Below, one piece after another: positions 37,193 to 45,706 of a DNA stretch of 64,000 nt. Position 1 is the stretch's first letter. Every line of letters starts with the position of its first letter. The notes under the pieces were generated by a model. It was not told the DNA's origin, did not search any database, and saw nothing but the letters and a program-made list of their open reading frames with translations. The DNA comes from Polaromonas sp. (GTDB lineage Bacteria; Pseudomonadota; Gammaproteobacteria; Burkholderiales; Burkholderiaceae_C), in NCBI GenBank assembly GCA_013298945.1, contig JAAFJR010000006.1:84027-148026 (forward strand), given 5' to 3'. Made by a program: the position numbers and the translations under genes.

Positions 37193-38404
37193 ATGAAGTC
37201 TCCGTTCACACCAAAAAAGCTAGCTTTAGCCTCCCTTATTTCAGTTGCTTTTGGCGCTATGACCTTTTCAGGCGCGGCTTTTGCTGATGAAGCTGATGTG
37301 TTGAAAAAAATTGAAGCTATGCAAGCCGAAATCAAAGCGCTCAAAGCACAAGTCGAAGCCAAATCAACTGCAACGGCCGGTGCAGCTGTTCCAGCTGGCA
37401 AAGCCGTGGCGTTGAGCAACACGGATGGCATCACCATCTACGGCCGTTTAGACCTAGTAGTTGAAAATAACAACGACGGCGATGTGAAGCGCACAGCTTT
37501 GCAGAACTACAGCTCGCGTTTGGGCTTTCGTGGTGAGCGTAAATTCAACGACAGCGTCACTGGCATCATGCAAATCGAAACTGGCGTTGCACCCGATGAC
37601 AACGCCAACAGCGGCACTTTGGCAAGTCGTAACAGCTTTGTCGGATTGAAAGGTCAGTTCGGTACTGTTATCGGTGGCAAACACGACATGCCGTTCAAAA
37701 GTCTAGAAGGTGGCGGTACAGTGTCGCAACTTTGGGGCAATGCTGATACCCCAGATGTCATCTTGAATGGCAAGGGCACAGGTCGCACCATCAAGGACAA
37801 TATTTTCGGTTTAGGCACCCGTCAAACCAATGTGTTGCAATACTGGAGCCCCAAGTTCAGCAACGTGAGCGTCAAGCTGGCGTACAGCCCAGACGAAGTC
37901 AATGGCGCAGCTGGCACGACCAAATCGACAAACTTAGGTGCTTCTATTGAATTTGACGACGGAACCTGGAATGCAGGTATCGCGATGGAAAAGCAAAGCA
38001 ACAAAACCGCAGTAGGTCAGGATTTGAGTGGTACAAAAGCCACCGCAGGCTATAAGTTTGACCAAGGCACTGTCGGTGTGGGCTACAGCACCATCAACAA
38101 CGGCGCTGGCAAGAAAACCAAAAATTGGGTCGTGACTGGCTCTTACAACCTTGGCCCAACGGTTTTGAAAGCAAATTACGGCCAGTCTAGCGAATCTGCC
38201 TCTGGCGCGAACGACAGCGTCAAAATGTTTGGCCTAGAGCTGGATTACCCGATTGATAAATTCACAACGGTGTACAGCTACTACACAAAAATCACCAACG
38301 GAGACAAAGCCAAAGCACGTTTTGAAGGCCCAGACACCAAATACTCACCCGCCGCTGGCAAAAGCCCAAGTGCGATTGGTGTTGGCATTCGTTACAACTT
38401 CTGA
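37193..38404 (+). CDS. Outer membrane porin with N-terminal coiled coil
   Basis: This 403-residue protein has a signal peptide (cleavage after AFA near residue 31) and then a heptad coiled coil (VLKKIEAMQAEIKALKAQVE). A 16-strand-type porin barrel follows, beginning GITIYGRLDLVVE and containing SRLGFRGERKF and NSFVGLKGQFGTVIGGK, and ends in Phe (IRYNF), the BAM recognition residue. It belongs to the gram-negative general porins of Burkholderiales. The N-terminal coiled coil is an added feature that may trimerise the porin or contact peptidoglycan. AAAGAAAG lies before the start. Confidence 0.9.
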   Translation: MKSPFTPKKLALASLISVAFGAMTFSGAAFADEADVLKKIEAMQAEIKALKAQVEAKSTATAGAAVPAGKAVALSNTDGITIYGRLDLVVENNNDGDVKRTALQNYSSRLGFRGERKFNDSVTGIMQIETGVAPDDNANSGTLASRNSFVGLKGQFGTVIGGKHDMPFKSLEGGGTVSQLWGNADTPDVILNGKGTGRTIKDNIFGLGTRQTNVLQYWSPKFSNVSVKLAYSPDEVNGAAGTTKSTNLGASIEFDDGTWNAGIAMEKQSNKTAVGQDLSGTKATAGYKFDQGTVGVGYSTINNGAGKKTKNWVVTGSYNLGPTVLKANYGQSSESASGANDSVKMFGLELDYPIDKFTTVYSYYTKITNGDKAKARFEGPDTKYSPAAGKSPSAIGVGIRYNF

Positions 38405-38479
38405 GTTTTTTACGCCTTGAAGCAAATAAATACACTGGAACAGGCGCACATATAAGTCTTGGAGGACTATTTATGGCTA

Positions 38480-38531
38480 TATCCAGCGTATTTACTGCCT
38501 AAGTAGCTATTAAATTAATAGCTGCTTAGGC
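38480..38531 (+). repeat. Dispersed palindromic repeat, copy 7 (intergenic, long hairpin)
   Basis: The arm TATCCAGCGTATTTACTGCC is followed by a near-perfect palindrome of 35 bases at 38497-38531 (GCCTAAGTAGCTATTAA / ATTAATAGCTGCTTAGGC). It lies between the convergent porin and amt genes, where it would form a stable hairpin in RNA from either strand. Its reverse frame has a TAG stop at the diagnostic codon. Confidence 0.9.
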
Positions 38532-38547
38532 ATATATACTCAGCAAA

Positions 38548-39750
38548 TTACCAGCTGACTTCACGGTCTGGTGTGGAGCCGATTTTGTGAATCGACAAAT
38601 CTGCGCCTTCAAACTCTTCTTCAGCGCTGAGCCGAATTCCAACAAACGCCTTCAACAAACCGTAAACCACAATCCCGCCCAACAGCGCCCAGACCACGCC
38701 CATGGCAGTTCCGATGAGCTGCGCTTGCAAGCTCACGCCACCCAAGCCGCCAAAAGCTTTCGTCCCAAAAATACCCGCCGCAATACCGCCCCACGTGCCG
38801 CACAAACCATGCAGTGGCCACACGCCCAGTACATCATCAATCTTCCATTTGTTCTGCGTCCAAGTGAACATGACGACAAAAATCGCCCCAGCGATACCGC
38901 CCACGACCAACGCACCCAGCGGGTGCATGATGTCCGAGCCCGCGCACACCGCCACCAAACCCGCCAAAGGGCCGTTGTAGACGAAACCCGGGTCGTTTTT
39001 ACCCATAGCCAGCGCCACCAAGGCGCCGCCCACCATGGCCATCAGCGAGTTCACGGCTACCAAGCCTGAAATTTTGTCTATGGTTTGCGCGCTCATCACG
39101 TTAAAGCCGAACCAGCCCACGCACAACACCCATGCCCCAAGAGCCAAAAACGGGATACTTGATGGTGGATGTGCGCTCATAGAACCGTCTTTGCGGTAAC
39201 GGTTTGAGCGTGCGCCTAGCAAAATCACCGCTGGCAGAGCAATCCAGCCGCCCACGGCGTGGACGACAACGCTGCCAGCAAAGTCGCGGAAGTTTTCACC
39301 CGTGATGGCTTTGATCCAGTCTTGAATGCCAAACTTATTGGCCCAAGCCACGCCCTCAAACAATGGGTAAAACAAACCGACGATGACGGCTGTGGCGATG
39401 AGTTGTGGCCAAAACTTAGCCCGCTCGGCGATACCACCTGAAATAATCGCGGGAATGGCGGCTGCAAAAGTCAACAAAAAGAAGAATTTGACCAGTTCGT
39501 AGCCATTTTTAGCGGCCAACTGCTCCGCTCCAATAAAGAAGTTCGTACCATATGCCACGCTGTAGCCCACCAAAAAGTACACCACGGTGGACATGGAAAA
39601 ATCCACCAAGATTTTGACTAAAGCGTTTACCTGGTTCTTTTTGCGAACCGTGCCCAGCTCTAAGAAGGCAAAACCCGCATGCATGGCCAGCACCATGATC
39701 GCGCCTAACAAAATAAAGAGCGCATCTGCGCCCTGTTTTAGTGCGTCCAT
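38548..39750 (-). CDS. amt: Ammonium transporter
   Basis: This 400-residue Amt/MEP/Rh protein has 11 transmembrane helices and the twin pore histidines His164 (SVVVHAVGG) and His314 (WPLHGLCGTWGG). Further family signatures are GGIAERAKFWPQL and GCDxxxP-type GSDIMHPLGALVVGG. It has no signal peptide, unlike many Amt proteins. There is no glnK directly beside it, though PII control is usual. A sigma-54 promoter motif lies about 85 bases upstream, consistent with nitrogen regulation. Confidence 0.95.
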   Translation of the reverse strand: MDALKQGADALFILLGAIMVLAMHAGFAFLELGTVRKKNQVNALVKILVDFSMSTVVYFLVGYSVAYGTNFFIGAEQLAAKNGYELVKFFFLLTFAAAIPAIISGGIAERAKFWPQLIATAVIVGLFYPLFEGVAWANKFGIQDWIKAITGENFRDFAGSVVVHAVGGWIALPAVILLGARSNRYRKDGSMSAHPPSSIPFLALGAWVLCVGWFGFNVMSAQTIDKISGLVAVNSLMAMVGGALVALAMGKNDPGFVYNGPLAGLVAVCAGSDIMHPLGALVVGGIAGAIFVVMFTWTQNKWKIDDVLGVWPLHGLCGTWGGIAAGIFGTKAFGGLGGVSLQAQLIGTAMGVVWALLGGIVVYGLLKAFVGIRLSAEEEFEGADLSIHKIGSTPDREVSW

Positions 39751-39792
39751 CTCAACTCCCTTGTTTGAACATCTCTTTATTTGACTTTTATC

Positions 39793-39827
39793 GGTGCATT
39801 TATTCTACTTTTTTCAAAAAATGCACC
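39793..39827. promoter_or_regulatory. Inverted repeat GGTGCATTT / AAATGCACC at the amt promoter
   Basis: GGTGCATTT at 39793-39801 and AAATGCACC at 39819-39827 form a perfect 9-bp inverted repeat with a 17-base spacer. It lies between the sigma-54 element and the amt start, overlapping the expected transcription start. The half-site GGTGCA/TGCACC matches an NtrC half-site, but the two halves are oriented opposite to the classical enhancer, so the binding protein is uncertain. Confidence 0.5.
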
Positions 39828-39834
39828 TAATTAA

Positions 39835-39850
39835 AGCAATTTTCACGCCA
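39835..39850 (-). promoter_or_regulatory. Sigma-54 (-24/-12) promoter of amt
   Basis: On the minus strand the 16-mer TGGCGTGAAAATTGCT matches the sigma-54 consensus TGGCACGNNNNTTGCW at all but two positions, with invariant GG and GC at the correct 10-base spacing. The gene start is at 39750, giving a leader of about 70-75 bases. Ammonium transporter genes are classical NtrC/RpoN targets. Confidence 0.75.
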
Positions 39851-39992
39851 AAATGAAGTTTTGAGGCATATTTCTGGTTTTAAAGTTTTACGCCTGAAGC
39901 TTCGCTGAAATTGCAACACCCTGAAGTGTTACATATTGTTATTTTTTCGCCTTTTACTTATAGTCAGTAATTCTTATGTTTCTGACTTTCTT

Positions 39993-41138
39993 ATGAAAAT
40001 TCTCGCCAAAATCGCCTTTAAAACTATAGTCTCATCAGCTTTATTGGCTGCAAGTACCGGACTTTTCGCGCAGCAAGGCGTTTCTGAACGCGAGGTGAGC
40101 ATCGGCCAATTTGCTGCCATCACGGGGCCTGCCGCGCAGTTGGGTTTGCGCATGCAAGCGGGTATCAAAGCGCAATTCGACGCGGTGAACAAAGCTGGTG
40201 GCATCAACGGTAGACAAATCAAGCTGGTGACACGTGACGACGGCTACGAGCCAGAGAAATCCGCACAAGCCGTCAAAGCGCTGATCAACGAGGACAAAGT
40301 TTTCGCGTTGATCGGTTCAGTGGGAACACCCACGACATTGGCCGCATTGCCAGTTATCAACGAAGAAAAAATACCGCTGATTGGCCCTTTCACTGGCGCA
40401 CAAGGCCTGCGCGAGCCGTTTTCACGCCAGCTTTTTCATGTGCGAGCCAGCTATTTTGATGAAACCGACCGCATCGTGCAACATTTGACAACCTTGGGGG
40501 TTAAAAAAATTGCGGTCATGTACCAAAACGATGCTTATGGCAAAGCTGGCTTAGAAGGTGTGACGCGTGCATTAACCAAGCGTCAAATGAAGGCCGTAGC
40601 CGCTTCGACAGTTGAACGCAACAGCGTAGATGTCACCAAATCTATTGACGAAATTTTGAAAACTTCGCCAGAAGCGATTGTTCAAATCTCCGCCTACAAA
40701 TCAAGTGCGGCCTTCATCAAACAAGCGCGCAAACAAGGTTTTGGCGGCCAATTCTTTAATGTCAGCTTCGTAGGCACCAAAGCCTTGGCAGACGAACTGG
40801 GCGATGCGGGACAGGGTGTGGTGATTTCGCAAGTGGTGCCCTTCCCATTCCAAGGCAGCAGCGTGGTCGTACGCGAATACCAGCAGCGCATGACGGAATC
40901 GGGGCAAAAAGAGTTTGATTTCTCCAGCCTCGAAGGTTTTTTAGCCGCCAAAGTGCTGACCGAAGGCCTCAAACGCGCTGGCCGTAGCTTAACCCGAGAA
41001 GGATTGGTCTTGGCGTTGGAATCGCTGAAAGACTTCAACATGGGTGGCTTCACCATCAACTACAGCGCCAAATCGCACGAAGGCTCAAACTTCTCCGACC
41101 TCACCATCATTGGTCGTGATGGGAAATTCATCCACTAA
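39993..41138 (+). CDS. ABC transporter substrate-binding protein (branched-chain amino acid type)
   Basis: The start is set at the ATG at 39993, which gives a clean signal peptide (MKILAKIAFKTIVSSALLAA, cleavage near AQQ). The mature 355-residue part is a type I periplasmic binding protein of the LivJ/Peripla_BP_6 family: VSIGQFAAITGPAAQLG, INEDKVFALIGSVGTPTTLA and KIAVMYQNDAYGKAG. No liv permease or ATPase genes are near, so it is an orphan that may serve a transporter elsewhere or act as a sensor partner. Ligand unknown. Confidence 0.85.
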   Translation: MKILAKIAFKTIVSSALLAASTGLFAQQGVSEREVSIGQFAAITGPAAQLGLRMQAGIKAQFDAVNKAGGINGRQIKLVTRDDGYEPEKSAQAVKALINEDKVFALIGSVGTPTTLAALPVINEEKIPLIGPFTGAQGLREPFSRQLFHVRASYFDETDRIVQHLTTLGVKKIAVMYQNDAYGKAGLEGVTRALTKRQMKAVAASTVERNSVDVTKSIDEILKTSPEAIVQISAYKSSAAFIKQARKQGFGGQFFNVSFVGTKALADELGDAGQGVVISQVVPFPFQGSSVVVREYQQRMTESGQKEFDFSSLEGFLAAKVLTEGLKRAGRSLTREGLVLALESLKDFNMGGFTINYSAKSHEGSNFSDLTIIGRDGKFIH

Positions 41139-41163
41139 GTCATTTTTACATTAAATATGCCTG

Positions 41164-41206
41164 TTGCCGGCGTATTTATTGCCTATTTAGCTATTATATT
41201 TATAGC
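41164..41206 (+). repeat. Dispersed palindromic repeat, copy 8 (intergenic)
   Basis: TTGCCGGCGTATTTATTGCC then TATTTAGCTATTATATTTATAGC lies between the convergent binding-protein gene and topB. The arm is nearly consensus. Its reverse frame has a TAG at the diagnostic codon. Confidence 0.88.
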
Positions 41207-41237
41207 AGATTAAACATGCGACGGTGTTAAAGCCGCT

Positions 41238-44192
41238 TCAACTCAAGTGCTTCCCCACAATACCGGCCAGCTCAAACATCGTCACCTGCGGCTTGCCGAA
41301 CACGGCTAGCAGTTTGGTATCGGCGTTGATGGCGCGTTTGTTGGCCGCGTCTTGTAAGTTGTTGGCTTTGATGTAATCCCACATTTTCTTGATCACCTGC
41401 GTACGCAATACTTGCTCACCGCCAATCACAGCTGCCAGTGCATCACTAGGCTTCAAACCGCCGCTGGCAGAGACTTTGCGCGGTGCTTTTGGTTTGGCCT
41501 CAACAGCCGTTTTTGTCGTTTTTGCAGCCGCTTTCTTTGCGGGTACTTTTTTAGCCGCTACTTTTTTGGCTACAGGGGTTTTTGCAGCTACGGTTTTACC
41601 AAACGGTGTTTTCGTGGCCCGAGTCGGTGCACCAGCCGCTGTTTTGCGCGGTGGGAATTTGGATGGGGCGAACTCAAAAATCACCTTGCCAGCCTCTTTA
41701 TCCCACGCCAAATGCGCTTTGAACGCGCGGCGGGTACGCATGGAGACGAATTTGTCTAGCAAATCGGTTTTGCCAGTTTCCAGCAATTGCGTCAGCTGCG
41801 AGCGCTCAATCGGTTGCTGCAAAATGACCTGCCCGCTCTTGAAGTCGCAACTCGGCGTGGCCTGCGCCATGGTTGGCACAGACTTTTCACAGACGTAATT
41901 TTTGCCGTACTCGTACACGGCGCTGCCGCATTTCGGGCAAGCGCCCAGGCTGGTTTGGCTGGAGAAATCGACAATTTCGCCGGTACCATCGGCGTTTTTG
42001 TCGTCGCCAAAATCAAATTCCAACTTGTAGTTTTTAGTCTCTTCATCGAACTTGATGACCATTTCAGCCGTGAACGGCCAGCCAGCTTTGGAACGGAAAC
42101 CGTCCAAGGGGCCGATTTTGCGATCCGTCAAGAATTGTTCAACTTCCGCGACCTCAAAGGTACGGCCCGCCGGGGTTTTACCGAAGGAGAAGCCGCATCC
42201 TTCCAAATCGCCAGCTTTGCCGGTGCAGGTATAACGGCGGTAGTTTTCTTTGACAATGCCGCCACAGTTCGGGCAGGGCGATTTCAGGGTGGCGTAATCA
42301 CCTGGAATGGTATCGCGGTCATATTCTTTGGCTTTTTTGACCATGTGCGAGGTCATTTCAGCCACCTGCGTCATGAACGTGTCACGGCTGAGCTTGCCTT
42401 GCTCCATGAGCGCTAATTTGTGCTCCCATTCGCCGGTTAAATCGGCTCGGGACAGCTCTTCTACGCCCAAACCGCGCAAAAGCGTCATCAATTGGAAGGC
42501 TTTGGCAGTCGGAATCAGCTCGCGGCCTTCGCGCAGCATGTATTTTTCGTTGATCAAACCCTCAATCGTCGCGGCGCGTGTGGCAGGCGTGCCCAAACCT
42601 TTTTCCTGCATGGCTTCGCGCAGCTCGTCGTCGTCAATCGTTTTGCCAGCGCCTTCCATTGCGCCGAGCAAGGTCGCCTCTGAATAACGGGCTGGGGGGC
42701 GAGTTTTCAAGCCTTTCGGGTCAACCGTTTCAGCCGTAACCTTCTCGCCCGGTTGTACGGGCACGAGGTTGGTACTGCTTTTGCCTTCGGCATCTGGGGT
42801 CTCATCAACCGCTTCTTTGCCATAAATAGCCAGCCAGCCTGGTTTGACCAGCACTTTGCCTTCGGTTTTGAAACTGTGCGGCGCAACCAGTGAAATTCGG
42901 GTGGTGATTTGGTACTCGGCACTTGGGAAAAACACTGCCATGAAGCGCTTCACCACCAAGTCGTACAGCTTTTGCTCAGCCTCGCTCAAGCCGCTTGGGG
43001 CTTGCAGGGTTGGGATGATAGCGAAGTGATCACTCACTTTTGCGTTGTCAAAGATCCGCTTGCTGGGTTTGATGTAGTTGTTGTTCAAAGCAACCAAGGC
43101 GTGCGGTGCAAGGTGCTTCATGTCGCTGCTAGCCAGCATCTCGAAGGTTTGGCGCACCACGGGAACGTAATCTTCAGGCAGAGCGCGTGAATCAGTACGC
43201 GGGTAGGTCAGGGCTTTGTGCCGCTCATACAGGCTCTGGGCGATGCTGAGCGTGGTTTTGGCGCTGAATCCGAACTTGCCGTTGGCCTCACGCTGCAGCG
43301 AGGTCAAATCGAACAGCAAGGGGCTGGCTTGGGTGGTGGGCTTGCTTTCCTCGGTGACTGTGGCTTTTTTGCCACGTACGGCTTCGGCAATGGCCTGGGC
43401 TTCGCGCTCAGACCAGACGCGGTCGGCCTTGATTTCAGCATCGTCAACATCTTTTTTGTGCGCTGGGTTGAACCATTTGCCGGGGTATTCACCCGCTTCT
43501 GCGGCAAACGAGCCATGGATTTCCCAGTAATCGCGGCTAATAAATTTGCGGATTTTCTCTTCTCGCTCCACCACAATCGACAACGTTGGCGTTTGCACAC
43601 GGCCCACCGTGGTCAAAAAGAAACCGCCGTCGCGCGAGTTGAAAGCCGTCATAGCACGGGTACCGTTGATGCCAACCAGCCAATCGGCCTCTGAGCGGCA
43701 GCGGGCAGCGTCTGCCAGCGGCAGCATTTGCTTGTCGGTGCGCAGGCTGGTGAAGCCTTCGCGAATCGCTTGCGGCGTCATGGACTGCAGCCACAGGCGA
43801 GAAACGGGGTGCTTAGCCTTGCTGTACTGCTGGATCAGACGGAAGATCAACTCCCCCTCGCGCCCCGCGTCACAGGCGTTGACGAAAACGTCCACGTCTT
43901 TGCGCTTGGCCAGCTTGACGATGGCGTTCAGCCGCGTTTTGGTCTTGTCCATGGGCTTCAAGTCAAAGTGCGGTGGAATGACCGGCAGGTTGGCAAAGCT
44001 CCATTTGCCGCGCTTGACGTCAAACTCTTCGGGCGCTTGGATTTCCAGTAGATGACCCACCGCACTGGTGACGACGTATTTCTCGTTCTCAAAATGCTCG
44101 TCGAGCTTCTCGAACTTGCCAACCACAGGCGTAAGCGCTTTGACGATGTCATTCGCCACCGAAGGCTTTTCGGCAATTACCAATGTTTTCAT
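41238..44192 (-). CDS. topB: DNA topoisomerase III with C-terminal SWIB domain
   Basis: The start is at 44192 (MKTLVIAEKPSVANDIV), giving 984 residues; 18 upstream in-frame codons are discarded. The TOPRIM domain (NACDAGREGELIFRL), type IA core with the catalytic Tyr in ALTYPRTDSRALPEDY, and two four-cysteine zinc modules (CPNCGG..., CPKCGS...) are present. Residues about 850-912 form a histone H1-like Lys/Ala/Pro linker, and 913-984 a SWIB/MDM2-like domain (LKPSDALAAVIGGEQVLRTQ; VTMFELAGIVGKHL). TopB decatenates and relaxes DNA. The SWIB fusion is unlike Escherichia coli TopB. Confidence 0.93.
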   Translation of the reverse strand: MKTLVIAEKPSVANDIVKALTPVVGKFEKLDEHFENEKYVVTSAVGHLLEIQAPEEFDVKRGKWSFANLPVIPPHFDLKPMDKTKTRLNAIVKLAKRKDVDVFVNACDAGREGELIFRLIQQYSKAKHPVSRLWLQSMTPQAIREGFTSLRTDKQMLPLADAARCRSEADWLVGINGTRAMTAFNSRDGGFFLTTVGRVQTPTLSIVVEREEKIRKFISRDYWEIHGSFAAEAGEYPGKWFNPAHKKDVDDAEIKADRVWSEREAQAIAEAVRGKKATVTEESKPTTQASPLLFDLTSLQREANGKFGFSAKTTLSIAQSLYERHKALTYPRTDSRALPEDYVPVVRQTFEMLASSDMKHLAPHALVALNNNYIKPSKRIFDNAKVSDHFAIIPTLQAPSGLSEAEQKLYDLVVKRFMAVFFPSAEYQITTRISLVAPHSFKTEGKVLVKPGWLAIYGKEAVDETPDAEGKSSTNLVPVQPGEKVTAETVDPKGLKTRPPARYSEATLLGAMEGAGKTIDDDELREAMQEKGLGTPATRAATIEGLINEKYMLREGRELIPTAKAFQLMTLLRGLGVEELSRADLTGEWEHKLALMEQGKLSRDTFMTQVAEMTSHMVKKAKEYDRDTIPGDYATLKSPCPNCGGIVKENYRRYTCTGKAGDLEGCGFSFGKTPAGRTFEVAEVEQFLTDRKIGPLDGFRSKAGWPFTAEMVIKFDEETKNYKLEFDFGDDKNADGTGEIVDFSSQTSLGACPKCGSAVYEYGKNYVCEKSVPTMAQATPSCDFKSGQVILQQPIERSQLTQLLETGKTDLLDKFVSMRTRRAFKAHLAWDKEAGKVIFEFAPSKFPPRKTAAGAPTRATKTPFGKTVAAKTPVAKKVAAKKVPAKKAAAKTTKTAVEAKPKAPRKVSASGGLKPSDALAAVIGGEQVLRTQVIKKMWDYIKANNLQDAANKRAINADTKLLAVFGKPQVTMFELAGIVGKHLS

Positions 44193-44225
44193 TTTTTTAG
44201 ATCTCGTTAAATTCAACGCTATTAC

Positions 44226-44264
44226 TTCAACAATTTGCTTCAACAATTTATTTCAACAAATAAA
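44226..44264. repeat. Three 13-bp direct repeats upstream of topB
   Basis: TTCAACAATTTGC, TTCAACAATTTAT and TTCAACAAATAAA follow each other with a 13-base period, 34 bases upstream of the topB start. The spacing is iteron-like; they may be operator sites for a regulator of topB. No known box is recognised. Confidence 0.6.
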
Positions 44265-44297
44265 CTCAATATTTAATATAGCTACAATTCACCATCT

Positions 44298-44322
44298 CGC
44301 GCGCACGCGCACATGCGCGCAC
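44298..44322. other. Alternating purine-pyrimidine (Z-DNA-prone) tract
   Basis: Twenty-five consecutive bases strictly alternate pyrimidine and purine, mostly CG and CA steps (CGCGCGCACGCGCACATGCG and on). Such tracts flip to Z-DNA under negative supercoiling. It lies midway between the divergent topB and SET genes in an otherwise AT-rich region. Confidence 0.8.
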
Positions 44323-44396
44323 CCGTACGTATTAAACATACCAAATTTTTGGGCTATGTTTAAAAAAAATTTCAAAGTCAACAAAAAAATACAAAA

Positions 44397-44858
44397 ATGG
44401 CAACAAAAAGAATCGCTGTCCGAAACTCTGGCGTGCATGGCAAAGGCGTGTTTGCCGAGGTAAATATTGCCGAAGGCGAGACTTTGATTGAGTACAAGGG
44501 CGAAATCATCACCTGGCCCGAAGCCCTGCGCCGCCACCCGCATGACCCAAGCGACCCAAACCACACGTTTTACTTTTCCATCGATGAAAAGCATGTGATT
44601 GACGGCAAAGTTAACGGCAACTCAGCCCGTTGGATCAACCATGCATGCGATCCAAACTGTGAAGCCGACGAGAACGAAGGGCGCGTATTCATCAAAGCGC
44701 TACGCAATATCAAAGCGGGCGAAGAGCTGAATTACGACTACGGCTTGGTGATTGATGAGCGCTACACGCCTAAATTGAAGGCGGAATACCCGTGCTGGTG
44801 TGGCTCTAAGAACTGCCGTGGCACGCTGTTAGCGCCTAAACGCGGTTCTCGCAAATAA
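44397..44858 (+). CDS. SET domain lysine methyltransferase-like protein
   Basis: This 153-residue protein is a complete SET domain. It has the N-terminal HGKGVFAEVNIAEGETLIEY, the SAM/active-site knot RWINHACDPNCEAD, ELNYDYG with the catalytic Tyr, and a post-SET zinc cluster CWCGSKNCRG. Bacterial SET proteins can methylate lysines on DNA-binding or ribosomal proteins. Two proteins with histone H1-like lysine tails are encoded in this window (TopB, PhaM) and are conceivable substrates; this is speculative. Its stop overlaps the birA start by one base (TAATG). Confidence 0.9.
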   Translation: MATKRIAVRNSGVHGKGVFAEVNIAEGETLIEYKGEIITWPEALRRHPHDPSDPNHTFYFSIDEKHVIDGKVNGNSARWINHACDPNCEADENEGRVFIKALRNIKAGEELNYDYGLVIDERYTPKLKAEYPCWCGSKNCRGTLLAPKRGSRK

Positions 44859-45700
44859 TGAATGCTAGGGTCATTCAATGGCCTGCTGAGGCGATTTGGG
44901 AACAAATTTCGCCGATATTGCCGAATTTCACGGTAGAAGTTCTGCCAGAAATTGACTCCACAAACACCGAGCTGATGCGTCGAGCCAAAGCTGGTCAAAC
45001 AGAACCCATCTTATTGATTGCAGAGCGGCAAACCGCTGGACGTGGGCGTTTGGGGCGCGAATGGCACGATTTAGCAGAACGAAGAGTTGACTCACTACCA
45101 GCATTGACTTTTTCGTTGGGTTTGCTGTTGTCACCTATCAATTGGTCCGGCTTTTCATTGGCGGTTGGCGTGAGCATTGCCACCAGTTTACATGCGGACA
45201 TTGGGCTCAAATGGCCGAATGATTTGTGGCTGAACGACCGAAAATTGGCCGGCATCTTGATCGAAACTTGTGTCGTGGTAAATCTTGTTGAAAACCAGCG
45301 ATATGTGGTGATTGGTGTTGGTATCAACATCACAAAGCCGCAAATCGGCCAAGACATGAATCAAGCTTTGCCAGGGCTGCAATTACGCAGACCGCCAGCT
45401 TGGCTGCAAGAATTGATGCCCAATACCAGTGCACCAAAAGCTTTGCTGCGTATAGCACCCGATTTGGTCAAAACACTGTTGATTTTTACTGAACAAGGTT
45501 TCGCGCCTTTTCAGACGCGTTTTCACGCACGCGATGTGTTACGCAATCGGCAAATCAGTGTCGATGACAATCTAGCCAATGCAAATAATAGAACTTCAGG
45601 CATTGCACTTGGTGTTAACCACAACGGTGAGCTAGAGATTCAAACAATGCAAGGTAAAAAAACAATCAACAGCTCTGAAGTGAGCATAAGCCCTATCTAA
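44858..45700 (+). CDS. birA: Biotin-protein ligase
   Basis: This 280-residue BirA has no N-terminal DNA-binding domain, so it is ligase-only (class I). The biotin/ATP-binding motif TAGRGRLGREW and the LKWPNDLWLNDRKLAGIL segment are clear. It biotinylates acetyl-CoA carboxylase BCCP. It is translationally coupled to the SET gene upstream. In related betaproteobacteria a type III pantothenate kinase gene (coaX) often follows; here the SPOR-like gene comes next instead. Confidence 0.93.
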   Translation: MNARVIQWPAEAIWEQISPILPNFTVEVLPEIDSTNTELMRRAKAGQTEPILLIAERQTAGRGRLGREWHDLAERRVDSLPALTFSLGLLLSPINWSGFSLAVGVSIATSLHADIGLKWPNDLWLNDRKLAGILIETCVVVNLVENQRYVVIGVGINITKPQIGQDMNQALPGLQLRRPPAWLQELMPNTSAPKALLRIAPDLVKTLLIFTEQGFAPFQTRFHARDVLRNRQISVDDNLANANNRTSGIALGVNHNGELEIQTMQGKKTINSSEVSISPI

Positions 45701-45706
45701 AAAACC

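Noticed and set aside
41389..42416. Several open frames antisense to topB
   Set aside because: No domain, no ribosome binding site, and the topB reading is continuous and conserved.
44262..44290. AATATTTAATATAGCTAC as a repeat relic
   Set aside because: Too short and the arm is absent; AT-rich background explains it.
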